This document shows positions 63,983 to 64,000 of a stretch of 64,000 nucleotides of DNA, in pieces. This DNA is from Bacillus testis (GTDB lineage: Bacteria; Bacillota; Bacilli; Bacillales; DSM-1321), in assembly GCF_001243895.1 (NCBI RefSeq), contig NZ_LN851186.1, positions 2,059,852 to 2,123,851 on the forward strand, in the 5' to 3' direction. Positions within the stretch are counted from its first letter, which is position 1. Each line of letters begins with the position of its first letter. The notes beneath the pieces were generated by a model, which saw only the letters and a list, made by a program, of their open reading frames with translations, was not told the origin of the DNA and searched no databases. Position numbers and translations under genes: made by a program.

Positions 63983-64000
63983 ATGATCATTTTTCTTAAT
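63983..64000 (+). CDS. Start of a further gene (partial)
   Basis: AAAGGAGG then ATG, giving MIIFLN before the window ends. The RBS is perfect, so a gene probably begins here; product unknown. Confidence 0.45.

Overview
The window looks like chromosomal DNA of a low-to-moderate G+C, endospore-forming Bacillaceae bacterium. Evidence: AAGGAGG-type ribosome binding sites, Bacillus-type lysine riboswitch and T-box leaders, a SpoIIS toxin-antitoxin locus, MprF, a cydABDC operon, glcDF with a CdaR-type regulator as in Bacillus ysfBCD, CsaA, and an S-layer-homology anchored nucleotidase. The sequence does not fix the species. No rRNA, tRNA, CRISPR array or complete insertion sequence was seen.

Layout. 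1-1.6 kb: the end of a membrane protein gene, a cold-shock gene and a GNAT acetyltransferase. 1.6-7.5 kb: a two-component system (OmpR-type regulator plus kinase) flanked by an orphan MacB/FtsX-like permease, a membrane-anchored PrsA-like foldase, and a secreted protein built from five 28-residue repeats. Those three outer genes share 11-bp-spaced hexamer repeats in their upstream regions, so the block reads as one envelope-stress regulon and is the best candidate here for an undescribed system. 7.5-13.5 kb: small unknowns, an SLH-anchored 5'-nucleotidase with a structured terminator-ended RNA upstream, and an ABC exporter. 13.6-24 kb: mprF, a GIY-YIG protein, an MFS exporter with a GNAT partner, an acyl-CoA dehydrogenase, a lysine-riboswitch-controlled APC permease, and an alpha/beta hydrolase preceded by two LexA-like boxes.

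23.7-31.2 kb is accessory, AT-rich and decayed. It holds a three-component spoIISABC-type locus, a tyrosine recombinase pseudogene with several frameshifts, a broken holin-like toxin ORF, short orphan fragments and a YkoP-like gene. 31.2-43.4 kb: a GNAT gene, a tiny Arg-rich protein, a CoxG-like/flavoprotein pair divergent from a TetR gene across a 23-bp palindrome, ilvD, an AIM24 protein, an HD hydrolase, and the cdaR-glcDF glycolate oxidation cluster. 43.6-48.8 kb: a second AT-rich accessory zone, mostly on the minus strand, with two DUF3139-like proteins, small membrane proteins, an AAC(6')-like acetyltransferase, csaA, and serine-hydrolase and TetR pseudogenes. 49-64 kb: pssA, hutG, a thioredoxin, an AI-2E family transporter, cydABDC (cytochrome bd and its assembly exporter), proBA under a proline T-box, and a MarR regulator divergent from a CidAB/LrgAB-type pair.

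Starts were chosen from ribosome binding sites, so several differ from the longest open frame. Functions are inferred from motifs and family resemblance read by eye; no database search was run.
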